Shown here: piece by piece, positions 29,693 through 39,236 of the stretch | Numbering within the stretch: position 1 is the first letter of the stretch | How the letters are laid out: each line of letters starts with the position of its first letter | Assembly: GCF_963662755.1 (NCBI RefSeq) | Contig: NZ_OY759725.1 | Location: forward strand, 2,183,781-2,247,780 | Direction of reading: 5' to 3' | Length of the DNA: 64,000 bases | DNA from: an uncultured Sulfurimonas sp. | Lineage (GTDB): Bacteria; Campylobacterota; Campylobacteria; Campylobacterales; Sulfurimonadaceae | Program-made: the position numbers and the translations under genes | Notes under the pieces: model-generated | What the model saw: the letters and a program-made list of their open reading frames with translations, nothing else | Told to the model about the DNA's origin: nothing | Databases searched by the model: none

Positions 29693-30925
29693 ATGGAAAT
29701 TTTTTTAAAAGAAGCTAAGGCTAGCAGTAGAGTATTGTCCGCGATTAGTGGATCTGATAAAAATAGAATTTTAAGAGAAATGGCATCTGCTTTAAGAGAT
29801 GAGACGCAATCACTTCTTAGTGCAAATGCTCTTGATATGTCAGATGGAGAAAAAAACAATTTGTCATCTGCTTTAATGGATAGATTATTTCTAGATGCTA
29901 GTCGTATAGATGCAATGGCTATAGCAATAGAAGAGATAGCAGCACTTAAAGAGCCAGTTGGTAAAGTCTTAGATGGTTGGGTTACAGAAGATGGCCTAAA
30001 AATAGAAAAAGTTAGTATTCCCATAGGAGTTATAGGCATCATTTATGAGTCTCGTCCAAATGTAACTAGCGATACGGCAGCTCTATGTTTTAAGAGCTCA
30101 AATGTATGTGTTTTAAAAGGTGGAAAAGAGGCTGAAAACTCAAACAAAGCAATAGCAAAAGTTTTAAAAGATGTATTAATCAAAAATGATTTACCGCCAT
30201 CTTTGATATCACTTATTCCTGATTCTTCAAGAGAAGGTGTTGCAAAACTTATAAAAATGGACAAGTATGTTGATCTTATTATTCCTCGTGGTGGAGCAGG
30301 GCTTATTAAGTATGTAAGTGAAAATGCAACTGTAAGCGTTGTTAAGCATGATAAAGGACAGTGTCATACATACATAGATAGAGATGCAAAACTCGACGAT
30401 GCGATTGCTATAGCTATAAATGCAAAAGTTCAAAGACCTGGTGTTTGTAACGCTATGGAGACTCTTTTGGTTGATAGTGAGATAGCATCTATTGCTTTAC
30501 CAAAGTTAAAAGCAGAGTTTGATAAAGCTCATACTGAGTTAAAAGGGTGTGTAAATACACAAAAAATCATTGATGTACAAAATGCAACAGATGAAGACTA
30601 CGACACTGAATACTTAGCAAATATTTTAAATATCAAAGTTGTTGATGGAGTTGATGGTGCGATCGAACATATTGTTAGATTTACTTCTGGACATTCTGAA
30701 GCTATTATTACTCAAAATATTACAGCAGCAGAGAGTTTTTTAAATGCTATAGATGCAGCTGCAGTTTATGTAAATGCATCTACACGTTTTACTGATGGTG
30801 GAGCTTTTGGTTTTGGAGCAGAGGTCGGAATAAGCACAAATAAGCTTCACGCACGAGGTCCTATGGGGATAGAAGGATTAACAACATATAAGTTTAAAAT
30901 CTATGGAAGTGGTCAAATTAGATAA
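29693..30925 (+). CDS. proA: Glutamate-5-semialdehyde dehydrogenase
   Basis: Reduces gamma-glutamyl phosphate to glutamate semialdehyde using NADPH. 410 residues. Typical motifs are IGVIGIIYESRPNVT, PRGGAGLIKYV, the catalytic cysteine in QRPGVCNAMETLLV and ASTRFTDGGAFGFGAEVGIST. Operon with proB. Confidence 0.96.
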   Translation: MEIFLKEAKASSRVLSAISGSDKNRILREMASALRDETQSLLSANALDMSDGEKNNLSSALMDRLFLDASRIDAMAIAIEEIAALKEPVGKVLDGWVTEDGLKIEKVSIPIGVIGIIYESRPNVTSDTAALCFKSSNVCVLKGGKEAENSNKAIAKVLKDVLIKNDLPPSLISLIPDSSREGVAKLIKMDKYVDLIIPRGGAGLIKYVSENATVSVVKHDKGQCHTYIDRDAKLDDAIAIAINAKVQRPGVCNAMETLLVDSEIASIALPKLKAEFDKAHTELKGCVNTQKIIDVQNATDEDYDTEYLANILNIKVVDGVDGAIEHIVRFTSGHSEAIITQNITAAESFLNAIDAAAVYVNASTRFTDGGAFGFGAEVGISTNKLHARGPMGIEGLTTYKFKIYGSGQIR

Positions 30926-30958
30926 AAAGAGATAAAAAAGGTCTGATTTATCCTATTG

Positions 30959-31000
30959 TTGATATATATCAATATAGTATCACTATAATTTAATTATAAT
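30959..31000 (+). promoter_or_regulatory. FNR/CRP-family box with class II promoter spacing
   Basis: TTGATATATATCAA at 30959-30972 is a perfect match to the FNR consensus TTGATnnnnATCAA. TATAAT follows at 30995-31000. With a start about 7 nt after the -10, the box centre (30965.5) lies near -41.5, the class II activator position. The regulated gene starts at 31032. Confidence 0.75.
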
Positions 31001-31031
31001 CTCTCTTATAATTAATAAAAGGATTTATAAT

Positions 31032-31376
31032 ATGTCAAATATTCCAAGTGAAGCAACTAAAATAGAAGTTGAAGGTTCGACTGTTGATTTTTTTGAATTA
31101 GCAAAAGATGGTGTTAGTACTTATTACTTTGATACGTCAAAAGAAGGACCTCCTCATCCAATGGTAAATGCAATGAGCGGTTTAAAACTTGTTAAAAACA
31201 CAAACAATGTACTTGTTATGATAAATCATAAAGCTCCTGGAGGATTATTTAACAAGCTTGATTCTGATGTATCTTATGAAGTTGAAGATATTGAAGGTGG
31301 TTTAGTTAAAGTTGTTTTTAAAAATGTTGATTCAGGAGTTAACTCAGATTTAGATCAGTCTTCTTGTCACGGTTAA
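31032..31376 (+). CDS. DUF2249-like small protein
   Basis: 114 residues, soluble. The core GPPHPMVNAMSGL...NVLVMINHKAPGGLFNKLDS-type pattern, ending VKVVFKN, resembles DUF2249 domains (PPPEPMxxI...L.V..H.P..L...L). These are small TusA-like folds often found beside hemerythrin, DUF59 and NnrS-type genes in nitric-oxide and anaerobic response clusters. A Cys-His pair (SSCHG) ends the chain. It is the first gene behind the FNR-type box and leads the trio. Confidence 0.6.
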   Translation: MSNIPSEATKIEVEGSTVDFFELAKDGVSTYYFDTSKEGPPHPMVNAMSGLKLVKNTNNVLVMINHKAPGGLFNKLDSDVSYEVEDIEGGLVKVVFKNVDSGVNSDLDQSSCHG

Positions 31377-31385
31377 TTTTTAAAA

Positions 31386-32621
31386 ATGTCTGGTATTTCG
31401 CAAGATTTTGCGCCCCCGTTTAAGTTAATAGCTCCCTTCTTTATTTTAGGGAGTTTTTTTTATCTCATAGCTTCTTTTTATCTTTTTTTCTTTAATGCCA
31501 ATGATTTATCTTTTTTAAATCCAAAAATATTGAGCTTTGTGCATCTGTTTTTACTTGGTTTTGTAATGATGATAATTTTTGGTGCTATGGCTCAGTTAGT
31601 TCCTGTTGTCCTAGAAGTGGGACATTTTGGAGTTGAACTCTTTTATGCAATCTGGCCATTATTGCTTATAGGGACTGTATTGATGGTTCTTGGATTTCTC
31701 TTTTCTCCCGCTTTATTACCTTATGGTGGAGTAATAGTCCTTGTTTCTATGATGATTTTTGTAATGGAAATCTTTATGACTATCTTTAAAGTTGAAAAAT
31801 TAAACCTTGTTATGGTTAGTGTTCTTGTCTCAAATACATTTTTATTTTTTGGAATTATATTTGGCTTGCTTATGGCTTTAGCTTATGCAGGAACTATTAC
31901 ACTTGATATAACTTCACTTCTTCGTGGACATGTATATTTGGTAATAGGTGGATATATAGGCATAACTATTATGGGACTTTCTGTTGTTCTTGTTCCTATG
32001 TTTACACTTTCTCATGGTTTTTCAATGAAACCATTGGAAATTTCTATATCAATGATGAGTGTAGGTGTTGTTTTAGTTGTAATATCTTCTTTATTAGAAG
32101 TTCCATTTTTAGAGTATATAGGTTACTTTCTATCGGGTGCATCTATGTTATTTTATTTTTATCTAATATATATAATTTATTCAACTAGACCTAGAAAAGA
32201 GAATGATGTATATGCAATATCTTTAATGTTTTCATATATATCTATGTTAGTGGCTTTAGTAATAGGGCTTTTATATTTTGTTTTACAAAAACAAGAGTTG
32301 CTTTTAGCATCTGGATGGTTGATGTTTTATGGTTTCTTTGCTTTTTTAATAACAGGGCATATCTATAAAATCATTCCATTTCTTGTATGGTTTGAAAAGT
32401 TTTCCCCTCTTGTTGGTAAGCAAAAAGTTCCAATGTTAGCAGATATGGTGCCTTTTAAAAGTTCTCAGGCACAATTTTTATTTACTGCTTTTGGTGTAGT
32501 GATAGTAACTATCGCTATTTTAATGAAAAATGATATGCTTATAAATGCAGGTGCTTCTTTCTTAGTAGTAGGTGCGTTTGCATTTGTTCGTAGTGTATTT
32601 TATATGATAAATTTCAAGTAA
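31386..32621 (+). CDS. NnrS-like / heme-copper-like polytopic membrane protein
   Basis: 411 residues with about twelve membrane helices. Conserved-looking histidines lie in helices: SFVHLFLLGFVMMIIFGAMA near residue 48, RGHVYLVIGGY near 180, LSHGFS, and ITGHIYKIIPFLVWFEKF near 340. The pattern recalls NnrS and distant heme-copper oxidase relatives, suggesting a heme-binding membrane protein in nitric-oxide or respiratory stress. No quinol or proton-channel motif could be assigned. It lies 10 nt after the DUF2249-like gene. Confidence 0.55.
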   Translation: MSGISQDFAPPFKLIAPFFILGSFFYLIASFYLFFFNANDLSFLNPKILSFVHLFLLGFVMMIIFGAMAQLVPVVLEVGHFGVELFYAIWPLLLIGTVLMVLGFLFSPALLPYGGVIVLVSMMIFVMEIFMTIFKVEKLNLVMVSVLVSNTFLFFGIIFGLLMALAYAGTITLDITSLLRGHVYLVIGGYIGITIMGLSVVLVPMFTLSHGFSMKPLEISISMMSVGVVLVVISSLLEVPFLEYIGYFLSGASMLFYFYLIYIIYSTRPRKENDVYAISLMFSYISMLVALVIGLLYFVLQKQELLLASGWLMFYGFFAFLITGHIYKIIPFLVWFEKFSPLVGKQKVPMLADMVPFKSSQAQFLFTAFGVVIVTIAILMKNDMLINAGASFLVVGAFAFVRSVFYMINFK

Positions 32622-32647
32622 AAATAAATTAAATTAAGGAAAAAATT

Positions 32648-32953
32648 ATGATGTATTCAAAAGAAGAGTTATTTTTAGCAATTTCTACAGTAAAAGACCC
32701 AGAAGTAGGATTCAACCTTGTTGAAATGGGACTTATATATGACGCTGAGTGTGATGATGAAGGTAATGCTCATGTAACTATGACTTTATCAACAAAAGCG
32801 TGTCCTCTACACCAAATGATAGTTCAATGGGTAAAAGAGGCAGTTGAAAAAATGGCAAATATCAAAAATGTTGATGTTGAGATAGTTTGGGAACCAGCTT
32901 GGAATATCTCTATGGCTGATGATAATGTTAAAAGAGCACTTGGTGGAGCTTAA
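32648..32953 (+). CDS. DUF59 / MIP18-family Fe-S assembly protein
   Basis: 101 residues. STVKDPEVGFNLVEMGLIYD is the DPE..GxNIVdLGLvYd motif, and TMTLSTKACPLHQMIVQWV contains the conserved TxxxCPL cysteine; VWEPAWN is also typical. The family (PaaD, SufT, MIP18) helps insert or repair Fe-S clusters. It closes the FNR-boxed trio, consistent with Fe-S maintenance when oxygen is low or nitric oxide is present. Confidence 0.85.
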   Translation: MMYSKEELFLAISTVKDPEVGFNLVEMGLIYDAECDDEGNAHVTMTLSTKACPLHQMIVQWVKEAVEKMANIKNVDVEIVWEPAWNISMADDNVKRALGGA

Positions 32954-32966
32954 TCTTTAAGCTTGT

Positions 32967-33998
32967 TTAACCTTTGTATTTTTTGATTTCTTTTAAAAGA
33001 TTATGAATAGAAATTTCATAATCTTTTAATAACCCCATATATTTTTTATCTTCTATATTAACAAGAACTTCTTTGAGCTTTAAAGCTATTTTACTAAGAT
33101 TATTTGCACCAATATTTGCTGTTATTCCACTTATGTCAAGTAGATAACGATCTGCTTTAAGTATTTCTTTTTTATTTATATATTCTTGTAGTTTTTCTGT
33201 AGAATCAGAGTATCTACTTAAAAATTCATTTAAAATTTCTTGATAAAACTCTGCATCATAAGCAGATATATTTAGTCCTGCATCTGTGTCTAATTCTTTG
33301 CTTGTTGTTTGTATAGAATTACTGTATGCATAGAGTAATTCATACATTGCTTCGATTTTTAGAGGTTTTTCTAGATGCTCTTCCATTCCAGCTTCAGTCA
33401 TTTTATTTATGTCATCAATAGCTGTATCTCCACTAAGAGCTATAATGACAATATGGTTGTATTTTGAATTTTCTCTAATTTTTCTAGTTGCTTCAAACCC
33501 GTCCATTCTAGGCATATGAGCATCCATAAAAATAAAATTAAAGTTAGAATCTTTTTCTAGTATTTCCAATAAAAATTGCCCATCATCAGCTATGACTACA
33601 TCTATTCCAGAATCTACTAAAAGTCCATTGATAACTTTTTGATTGATTATATTATCTTCTGCTACAACGATTCTTTGACCAGCAAATTCTTTAAAATTTT
33701 CTTTAGTGATTTTTCCATGAGGAGGGATGTCTTTTTTGATTCTTTTAATTTTTGAAGTAGTCTTAGACGCTTCTTTTGGAGTGTTGTTATTCTCTTTTTT
33801 ATCAGATTTTTCAACAATATCACCCTCAACATTACTCTCTTTGCTTGTGCTATTTTTAATCTCTTCTTTTGCTTTTTGCTTAGATTTATTTAACTCATTC
33901 TTCTCTTTTTGTTGAGATTTTTTTATTATAAAATATATGACTATTAAAATTAATATAGCAACACTAGCTATAATTTCATTAAAGTAAATTTCTAGCAC
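32967..33998 (-). CDS. Membrane-anchored response regulator with degenerate HPt domain
   Basis: 343 residues. An N-terminal membrane helix (about 9-24) and a lysine/glutamate-rich linker (30-95) lead to a receiver domain (about 108-230): acidic pair in VVAEDN, phospho-Asp in FIFMDAHMPRMDG, Thr/Ser in ALSGD and Lys in EKPL. The C-terminal 240-343 looks like an HPt domain, but the usual HxLKG is LDISG in LLDISGITANIGA, so the phospho-His is absent. It could be an output module of a hybrid sensor split from its kinase. Convergent with the DUF59 gene. Confidence 0.75.
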   Translation of the reverse strand: MLEIYFNEIIASVAILILIVIYFIIKKSQQKEKNELNKSKQKAKEEIKNSTSKESNVEGDIVEKSDKKENNNTPKEASKTTSKIKRIKKDIPPHGKITKENFKEFAGQRIVVAEDNIINQKVINGLLVDSGIDVVIADDGQFLLEILEKDSNFNFIFMDAHMPRMDGFEATRKIRENSKYNHIVIIALSGDTAIDDINKMTEAGMEEHLEKPLKIEAMYELLYAYSNSIQTTSKELDTDAGLNISAYDAEFYQEILNEFLSRYSDSTEKLQEYINKKEILKADRYLLDISGITANIGANNLSKIALKLKEVLVNIEDKKYMGLLKDYEISIHNLLKEIKKYKG

Positions 33999-34144
33999 AT
34001 CAACTTCCTTAATTGTTTTAGTTACAAGTTTTCATCTATTACTATATCTTTTTTTTTCTTGTTTTTATATTTTAAGGTCTTATTCAAAAATAAAATTTAC
34101 AAAATTAATGTATAATCTGTTCAATACAAATAAAGGCTTTTTTT

Positions 34145-35068
34145 TTGCAAGATATCCCACATATTCCAGTCTTATATACTCAAGTTACAGATACGTTTAA
34201 AGATATTGAAAATGGAATAATTATAGACTGTACCATGGGATATGGTGGTCATTCATCAATGATACTAGAAGCAAATCCAAATATAAAATTAGTAGCAATA
34301 GATCAAGATCAAACTGCGATAGATTTTTCAACTTCACGACTTAAGAGTTTTGGAGATAGGGTTAGTATAAAAAAAGGTCGTTTTTCTTCTGTTATAAAAG
34401 ATGTTATATCTGAGTATGGTATAGAAAATATTAAGGGAGTATTGGCAGATATAGGGGTTTCATCACTTCAGCTTGATCAAAAAGATAGAGGTTTTTCGTA
34501 TGAGAGTGATAACCTTGATATGAGAATGGACAAAGATGCTCCACTAAGTGCATATAATGTTGTAAATGAATATTCAAGTAGTGAGATTGAAAAGATTTTA
34601 CTTGAATATGGAGAGCTTAGAAATTATAAAAAAATAGCATCTGCTATTGTAAGTTCTCGTCCTTTTACATCTGCAAAAGAGCTAAGCTGTGCTCTAAAGC
34701 ACTTACTTCCAAAAGGAAAAAAAATCCATCCCGCTACACTTTTGATGCAGGCTATTCGCATCGAAGTAAATGATGAACTTGGAGAGTTAAAATCACTTTT
34801 AAAAAGTATAGAAGATTCTAATTTTACAGATGCAATTATTGCTATAATATCTTTTCACTCACTAGAAGACAGAATAGTAAAACAGACTTTTTCCAAGTGG
34901 ACTAAAGAGTGCATCTGTCCAGATGAAGCCATGAGATGTACTTGTTCAAGAGACAATGCTTTAGGTAAAATACTAACTAAAAAGCCTATAGTCGCAGAAG
35001 ATGATGAACTAAAACAAAACCCAAGAAGTAGAAGTGCAAAAATGAGAGTGTTTCATTATGAACGATAA
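34145..35068 (+). CDS. rsmH: 16S rRNA (cytosine1402-N4)-methyltransferase
   Basis: Methylates C1402 of 16S rRNA in the P site. 307 residues. HIPVLYTQV, DCTMGYGGHSSMIL, GVLADIGVSSLQLDQKDRGFSY and ISFHSLEDRIVKQ are diagnostic. The start is TTG at 34145, eight bases after AAAGG, since no ATG fits the N-terminus. It overlaps the next gene by 11 nt, as mraW overlaps ftsL in division clusters. Confidence 0.95.
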   Translation: MQDIPHIPVLYTQVTDTFKDIENGIIIDCTMGYGGHSSMILEANPNIKLVAIDQDQTAIDFSTSRLKSFGDRVSIKKGRFSSVIKDVISEYGIENIKGVLADIGVSSLQLDQKDRGFSYESDNLDMRMDKDAPLSAYNVVNEYSSSEIEKILLEYGELRNYKKIASAIVSSRPFTSAKELSCALKHLLPKGKKIHPATLLMQAIRIEVNDELGELKSLLKSIEDSNFTDAIIAIISFHSLEDRIVKQTFSKWTKECICPDEAMRCTCSRDNALGKILTKKPIVAEDDELKQNPRSRSAKMRVFHYER

Positions 35069-35336
35069 AAGTGAACTTTTAGATGAGATTGATGAAGTTT
35101 TAGTAAAGAAAAAAAAGCTTGATTTTAATTATCTGATTTTTACACTTCTTATTATGAGTTTTATCTCTTTAACAATTTTTCCAAAAATATATATACAACA
35201 ACAAATTTATTTTAAAAGTAGAGACATCTCAAAATTAAAAGGTGAGTATGACACTCTCGTAGAAGAAAATAAACTTATAAATGCATCTGTAGAATCTATA
35301 AGATATAAAAACCAAGTACTTGATACACTTTTTTAA
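35058..35336 (+). CDS. FtsL/DivIC-like small bitopic protein
   Basis: 92 residues. A lysine-rich cytoplasmic segment (KKKKLDFN), one membrane helix (about 25-45) and a periplasmic coiled coil (KSRDISKLKGEYDTLVEENKLINA) give FtsL topology, and the gene directly follows rsmH with an overlap. Sequence alone does not prove FtsL; position and architecture do the work. Confidence 0.6.
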   Translation: MNDKSELLDEIDEVLVKKKKLDFNYLIFTLLIMSFISLTIFPKIYIQQQIYFKSRDISKLKGEYDTLVEENKLINASVESIRYKNQVLDTLF

Positions 35337-35353
35337 ATAAACTAAGGAATATA

Positions 35354-38300
35354 ATGATACGTCGCTTTTTAGAGTTTGCAATAGATAAACCTCTTTTAAA
35401 CCATATACTTTTGACATTTATTGTTTTATTGTCAATTTTTGCTTATGTAAATATTCCAAAAGAAATATTTCCGCCAATGAATATGGATAAGATTAGTATT
35501 AGCGGTGGCTATGCTGGTACATCTGCCGATGTTCTTGATAAGATGGTTGTAAAAACCATAGAAGATGATCTTCAAAATGTAGATGAACTTGAAAATATTA
35601 AAACAACAATTAAAAATGGTTCTTTTTCTATCATAAGCGATATTAAACCAGGCTCTGACAATACAACCGTACTTAGTGATGTAAAAGACATAGTTAGCGG
35701 TGTTAGAAAAGATTTACCAGCAGATATGGCTGAACCAATAGCTAAGATACAACTACATAACTTTCCTCTAGTTTTAATAGCTCTAGCTGGTGATAAAAGT
35801 AAAAAAGAGTTATTGACTCTTGCAGAAGATTTGAAAAGTGATTTGAGTCAGTTAAAAGATCTTAGCGATATCACTATTCGTGGGGATGCAGATGATGAAC
35901 TTGTTATAACAATAAATGAGCAAAAACTTTTAGCCTTTGGATTAAAACCATCTTTGGCAGTATCTTCACTTAAAAATATTAGCTCCATTTTTCCAATAGG
36001 AACTATAAAAGAAAGAGGAAATCATCTCTATATTTCTACATTTAATGGAGAAAAAAATAAGCAGAGTATTGAAGATACTATTATTAGTGTTGGAAATACA
36101 AGAATACGCATAGGCGATATAGCAGATATAGAGTTTAAGCTTAGTGATGAATCAGAACTTTCACACTATAACGGAGCTAGAAATGTATCTATAAATGTTA
36201 CAAAGTCTGAAGATGGAAATGCTATAGCTTTAGTTAAACAAATTCGTGAAATACTTAAAAACAAATCAGATAAAAGCATGGAAGTTCAATATGAAATATA
36301 TACAGACACTTCTATTTGGATTAAAAATCGTCTAAATACGGTTTTTGCAAATATTGCTTTTGGTCTTATGCTTGTTTTTATAGCAATGCTTATTTTTATA
36401 AATCGTGGTATTGCTATAGTTGTTGCTATAGGTATCCCTGTTAGTTTTATGATTGGTCTTATAGCTACTGAACTTATGGGGGATTCACTAAATATGTTAT
36501 CTCTCCTTGGTGCTTTGATTGCACTTGGGATGCTGGTTGATGAAGCAATAGTAGTAGCTGAGAATATATATAGACACTTAGAAGAAGGTATGGAAAAAAG
36601 AGAAGCTGCTATAGTTGGAGCTACAGAGATGTTTCCTGCCGTTCTTACTGCAACACTTACTACAGTTTTTGCATTTTTACCGATGCTTTTACTAAGTGGT
36701 GAAATGGGAATGTTTATAAAAATTATTCCTATTATGATAACTGTTTTACTTCTTTCTTCACTCTTTGAAGCATTTTATTTTTTACCACTTCATGCTCATG
36801 ATTTTTTAAAAGTAGCTCATGATGAAAGTTTTACAAAAAGACTTTGGAAGAAGCTTTCATCATGGCATAGTGTTGCTTTGCATTTTGTGTTTAAGCGAAA
36901 GTGGATTTCACTTATTGTTATAGTTGTTTCTATTTTTTCTTTAACATTCGTTTTTATTAAAAACTCAAAGTTTCAATTATTTCCAAATTTTGATAATACT
37001 CAGATATATGTTTATGGAAAAGTTGATATAAATAGCGAACTTGAAGATACGGAAAAGATTGTAACCAAGTTAGAAAAAAAACTTTTACAAGAGACTAATA
37101 AATCAGACTTTTCTTCTATTACATCCGTAATTGGATTTAAAATGGATGCTAAAAATATGGTTGAAACAGGAAATAATCTTTTTCACATTTTTATAGATTT
37201 AAAGGAGCGTGCGCCAACAAATTTGTTTGATAAGTACATAAGTCCATATCTATCAATTGAATACGACGCAGATGCATTGACAAGAGAACATGATGCAGTA
37301 GAAATCGCAAAAGTTATAGATGAAGTAATTGAACCATTCAAAAAAGAAAAAGAAAATGGTAATTTAGTTTATGAAGAGCTTGTTGTTAAAGTACCAGGAG
37401 CAGGAGTTGTCGCTTCTGATATAGAGATAAGTTTAAGTGGAAAAGCTGAAGAAGAGATAGTAAAAGGTATTAAATATCTTAAAGAGAAATTAGAAGCTAT
37501 AAATGGAGTTAATAACATTTCAGATGATGCTAATCCTGGAGAAAAAGAGTTAAAACTTCGTGTAAATGAGTATGGACAACAGCTAGGTTTTAATGAAGAA
37601 CTAATATCAAATGAACTTCGCTCATATTACCTAAAAGGTGAGTATGCAAAGATGTTTAATGATGAAGGTCTTATCCGTGTCAGAATAGAGAGCAAAATAA
37701 ATGAAAAAATAAGCTCTATACAAAACATAGAAGTTCAAATACCATCAACTGATAATTATGTAGCTCTTCGTGATGTATGTGACTTTATAATGATACAAGG
37801 TTTTGTTGCATTAAAAAAAGAAGACGGAGTTAGAATCAGAACAGTTATGGCATCTATAGATAAAAAAGTTATAACTTCTTCTGAGGTTATGAAAGAACTC
37901 GAAGAAGCCTTTGTCAAATTAAAAGATGATGGATATAAAGTAGATATTAAAGGTGAAGAAAAAGAAAACGCTAAAAATAAAAGAGAATTAATGCAGTCTG
38001 CTATTATCGCTGTTTTTTTGATATTTATAACTCTTGTTTGGTTGTTTGATTCTATAAAAAAATCACTTATTGTCATTAGTACGATTCCTCTTGTTTTACT
38101 AGGTGTGTTTTTTGGACATTGGGTAATGGATATAAATCTTACAATGCCTGGAATGATTGGTATAGTAGGACTTGCAGGAGTTGTTGTTAATGATGGGCTT
38201 ATAGTTGTAAACTTTATAAAACATGCATCTGATACAGAAGAGTTAATGAAAAGAGCAGGGACAAGATTGAGACCTATATTACTTACATCGCTGACAACTG

Positions 38301-38464
38301 TTTTAGGTCTCTCAACTTTGATATTTTTTGCATCTGGACAAGCTATGATACTTCAACCAATGGCAATATCTTTAGGTTTTGGAATAGCTTGGGCAACTAT
38401 ACTTAACCTTATTTATGTGCCTCTTTTGTATGCTGTGGTTTTTAAGATAAAAAATAAAGTCTAA
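35354..38464 (+). CDS. RND-family efflux pump inner-membrane subunit
   Basis: 1036 residues, the size of AcrB-type transporters. Twelve membrane helices in two sets (helix 1 at about 11-31, 2-6 at 328-475, 7 at about 510-530, 8-12 at about 870-1030) and two large periplasmic domains. LSLLGALIALGMLVDEAIVVAENIYRHLEEG is the helix 4 region with the acidic residues used in proton coupling. No membrane-fusion partner or outer-membrane channel lies next to it, so it may use partners encoded elsewhere. Substrate unknown. Confidence 0.88.
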   Translation: MIRRFLEFAIDKPLLNHILLTFIVLLSIFAYVNIPKEIFPPMNMDKISISGGYAGTSADVLDKMVVKTIEDDLQNVDELENIKTTIKNGSFSIISDIKPGSDNTTVLSDVKDIVSGVRKDLPADMAEPIAKIQLHNFPLVLIALAGDKSKKELLTLAEDLKSDLSQLKDLSDITIRGDADDELVITINEQKLLAFGLKPSLAVSSLKNISSIFPIGTIKERGNHLYISTFNGEKNKQSIEDTIISVGNTRIRIGDIADIEFKLSDESELSHYNGARNVSINVTKSEDGNAIALVKQIREILKNKSDKSMEVQYEIYTDTSIWIKNRLNTVFANIAFGLMLVFIAMLIFINRGIAIVVAIGIPVSFMIGLIATELMGDSLNMLSLLGALIALGMLVDEAIVVAENIYRHLEEGMEKREAAIVGATEMFPAVLTATLTTVFAFLPMLLLSGEMGMFIKIIPIMITVLLLSSLFEAFYFLPLHAHDFLKVAHDESFTKRLWKKLSSWHSVALHFVFKRKWISLIVIVVSIFSLTFVFIKNSKFQLFPNFDNTQIYVYGKVDINSELEDTEKIVTKLEKKLLQETNKSDFSSITSVIGFKMDAKNMVETGNNLFHIFIDLKERAPTNLFDKYISPYLSIEYDADALTREHDAVEIAKVIDEVIEPFKKEKENGNLVYEELVVKVPGAGVVASDIEISLSGKAEEEIVKGIKYLKEKLEAINGVNNISDDANPGEKELKLRVNEYGQQLGFNEELISNELRSYYLKGEYAKMFNDEGLIRVRIESKINEKISSIQNIEVQIPSTDNYVALRDVCDFIMIQGFVALKKEDGVRIRTVMASIDKKVITSSEVMKELEEAFVKLKDDGYKVDIKGEEKENAKNKRELMQSAIIAVFLIFITLVWLFDSIKKSLIVISTIPLVLLGVFFGHWVMDINLTMPGMIGIVGLAGVVVNDGLIVVNFIKHASDTEELMKRAGTRLRPILLTSLTTVLGLSTLIFFASGQAMILQPMAISLGFGIAWATILNLIYVPLLYAVVFKIKNKV

Positions 38465-38520
38465 TAAAGAAAAGTATAAGAAACTATTGACTATAATTGC
38501 GCCCTACAAACAAAAACAGT

Positions 38521-38597
38521 GGGTCTTTAGCTCAGTTGGTTAGAGCCCTCCGCTCATAACGGAGTGGTCGCTGGTTCGAGTCCAGCAAGACCCACCA
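38521..38597 (+). tRNA. tRNA with CAT anticodon (Met, or Ile2)
   Basis: Acceptor GGGTCTT pairs with AAGACCC; anticodon loop CTCATAA between CTCCG and CGGAG; T-loop GTTCGAGTC; encoded CCA. CAT could be elongator Met or lysidine-modified Ile2; the sequence was not resolved further by eye. It is intact and forms the left end of the integrated element. Confidence 0.92.
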
Positions 38598-38601
38598 CTT
38601 A
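38551..38601 (+). repeat. attL core (51-bp direct repeat, left copy)
   Basis: Begins CGCTCATAACGGAGTGGTCG in the anticodon arm and runs through the CCA to CCACTTA. It matches 55685-55735 base for base. Confidence 0.93.
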
Positions 38602-38668
38602 CAAACACCGTAAACAAAGAACTTTCAAATAAATTATCAATACAAAATAAAATAAGTAGAAAATAGCT

Positions 38669-38689
38669 TACCCCACTTTTTACCCCACT
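38669..38689 (+). repeat. Left arm-type repeat (two TACCCCACT units)
   Basis: Two copies of TACCCCACT whose starts are 12 bp apart, 68 bp inside attL. The same 21 bp occurs in the same orientation at 55535-55555 beside the integrase start. Such terminal repeats outside the core usually bind the N-terminal domain of a tyrosine integrase. Confidence 0.75.
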
Positions 38690-38706
38690 ATTATTAAATA
38701 TTCGAA

Positions 38707-39219
38707 CTATTTAATAAAATTTGAATATACATATGGCTCATTATGTTTATAATCACTAAGTAACTCTATATTTTGAACATACATATAGAACGTGTCTTTA
38801 TTTATTTTGTTAGTAATTTGCAATAATACTTTTTTATTTTGTTCCTCTATATTATTTAATACAAAATCAATAAAATCATCAAAAATATCATCTGGATAAT
38901 TTGAAAAAAATATGCTATCTTTAAACTCAACTATCGTTTTAATAAGAAATAAGCTTAACTCACTTTTATTCTCAACAGTAGTAGCCTTATCCACTATTGT
39001 ATTATTTATATCAACTATATATGATATAAAACTACCCAGATGTTGTATATTTTCCATTTTTTGAATTTTACCACTTTCTAGGAATTCTATTAATTCTTTT
39101 TTATCGAAATACCTGTTAATAAGTGTAATGATAGGTCTCTTTTCTTCTTCTTTTTTCCAGTTAAAATATGTTTGAGTCGAAAAACCAAACAACTTAGACA
39201 TTAAAATTTCAATCTTCAT
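38707..39219 (-). CDS. HTH regulator-like protein of the element
   Basis: 170 residues. The N-terminal SKLFGFSTQTYFNWKKEEEKR reads as a helix-turn-helix of the 'recognise and wire to a WK' type common in mobile-element repressors; the rest is helical and acidic with no known domain. GAGGG lies seven bases before the ATG. It is divergent from the excisionase-like gene, and a copy of the 16-bp operator repeat lies 18 bp upstream of its start, so it is the natural candidate for the repressor of that region. Confidence 0.55.
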   Translation of the reverse strand: MKIEILMSKLFGFSTQTYFNWKKEEEKRPIITLINRYFDKKELIEFLESGKIQKMENIQHLGSFISYIVDINNTIVDKATTVENKSELSLFLIKTIVEFKDSIFFSNYPDDIFDDFIDFVLNNIEEQNKKVLLQITNKINKDTFYMYVQNIELLSDYKHNEPYVYSNFIK

Positions 39220-39236
39220 ATGATTACCCTCTTATA

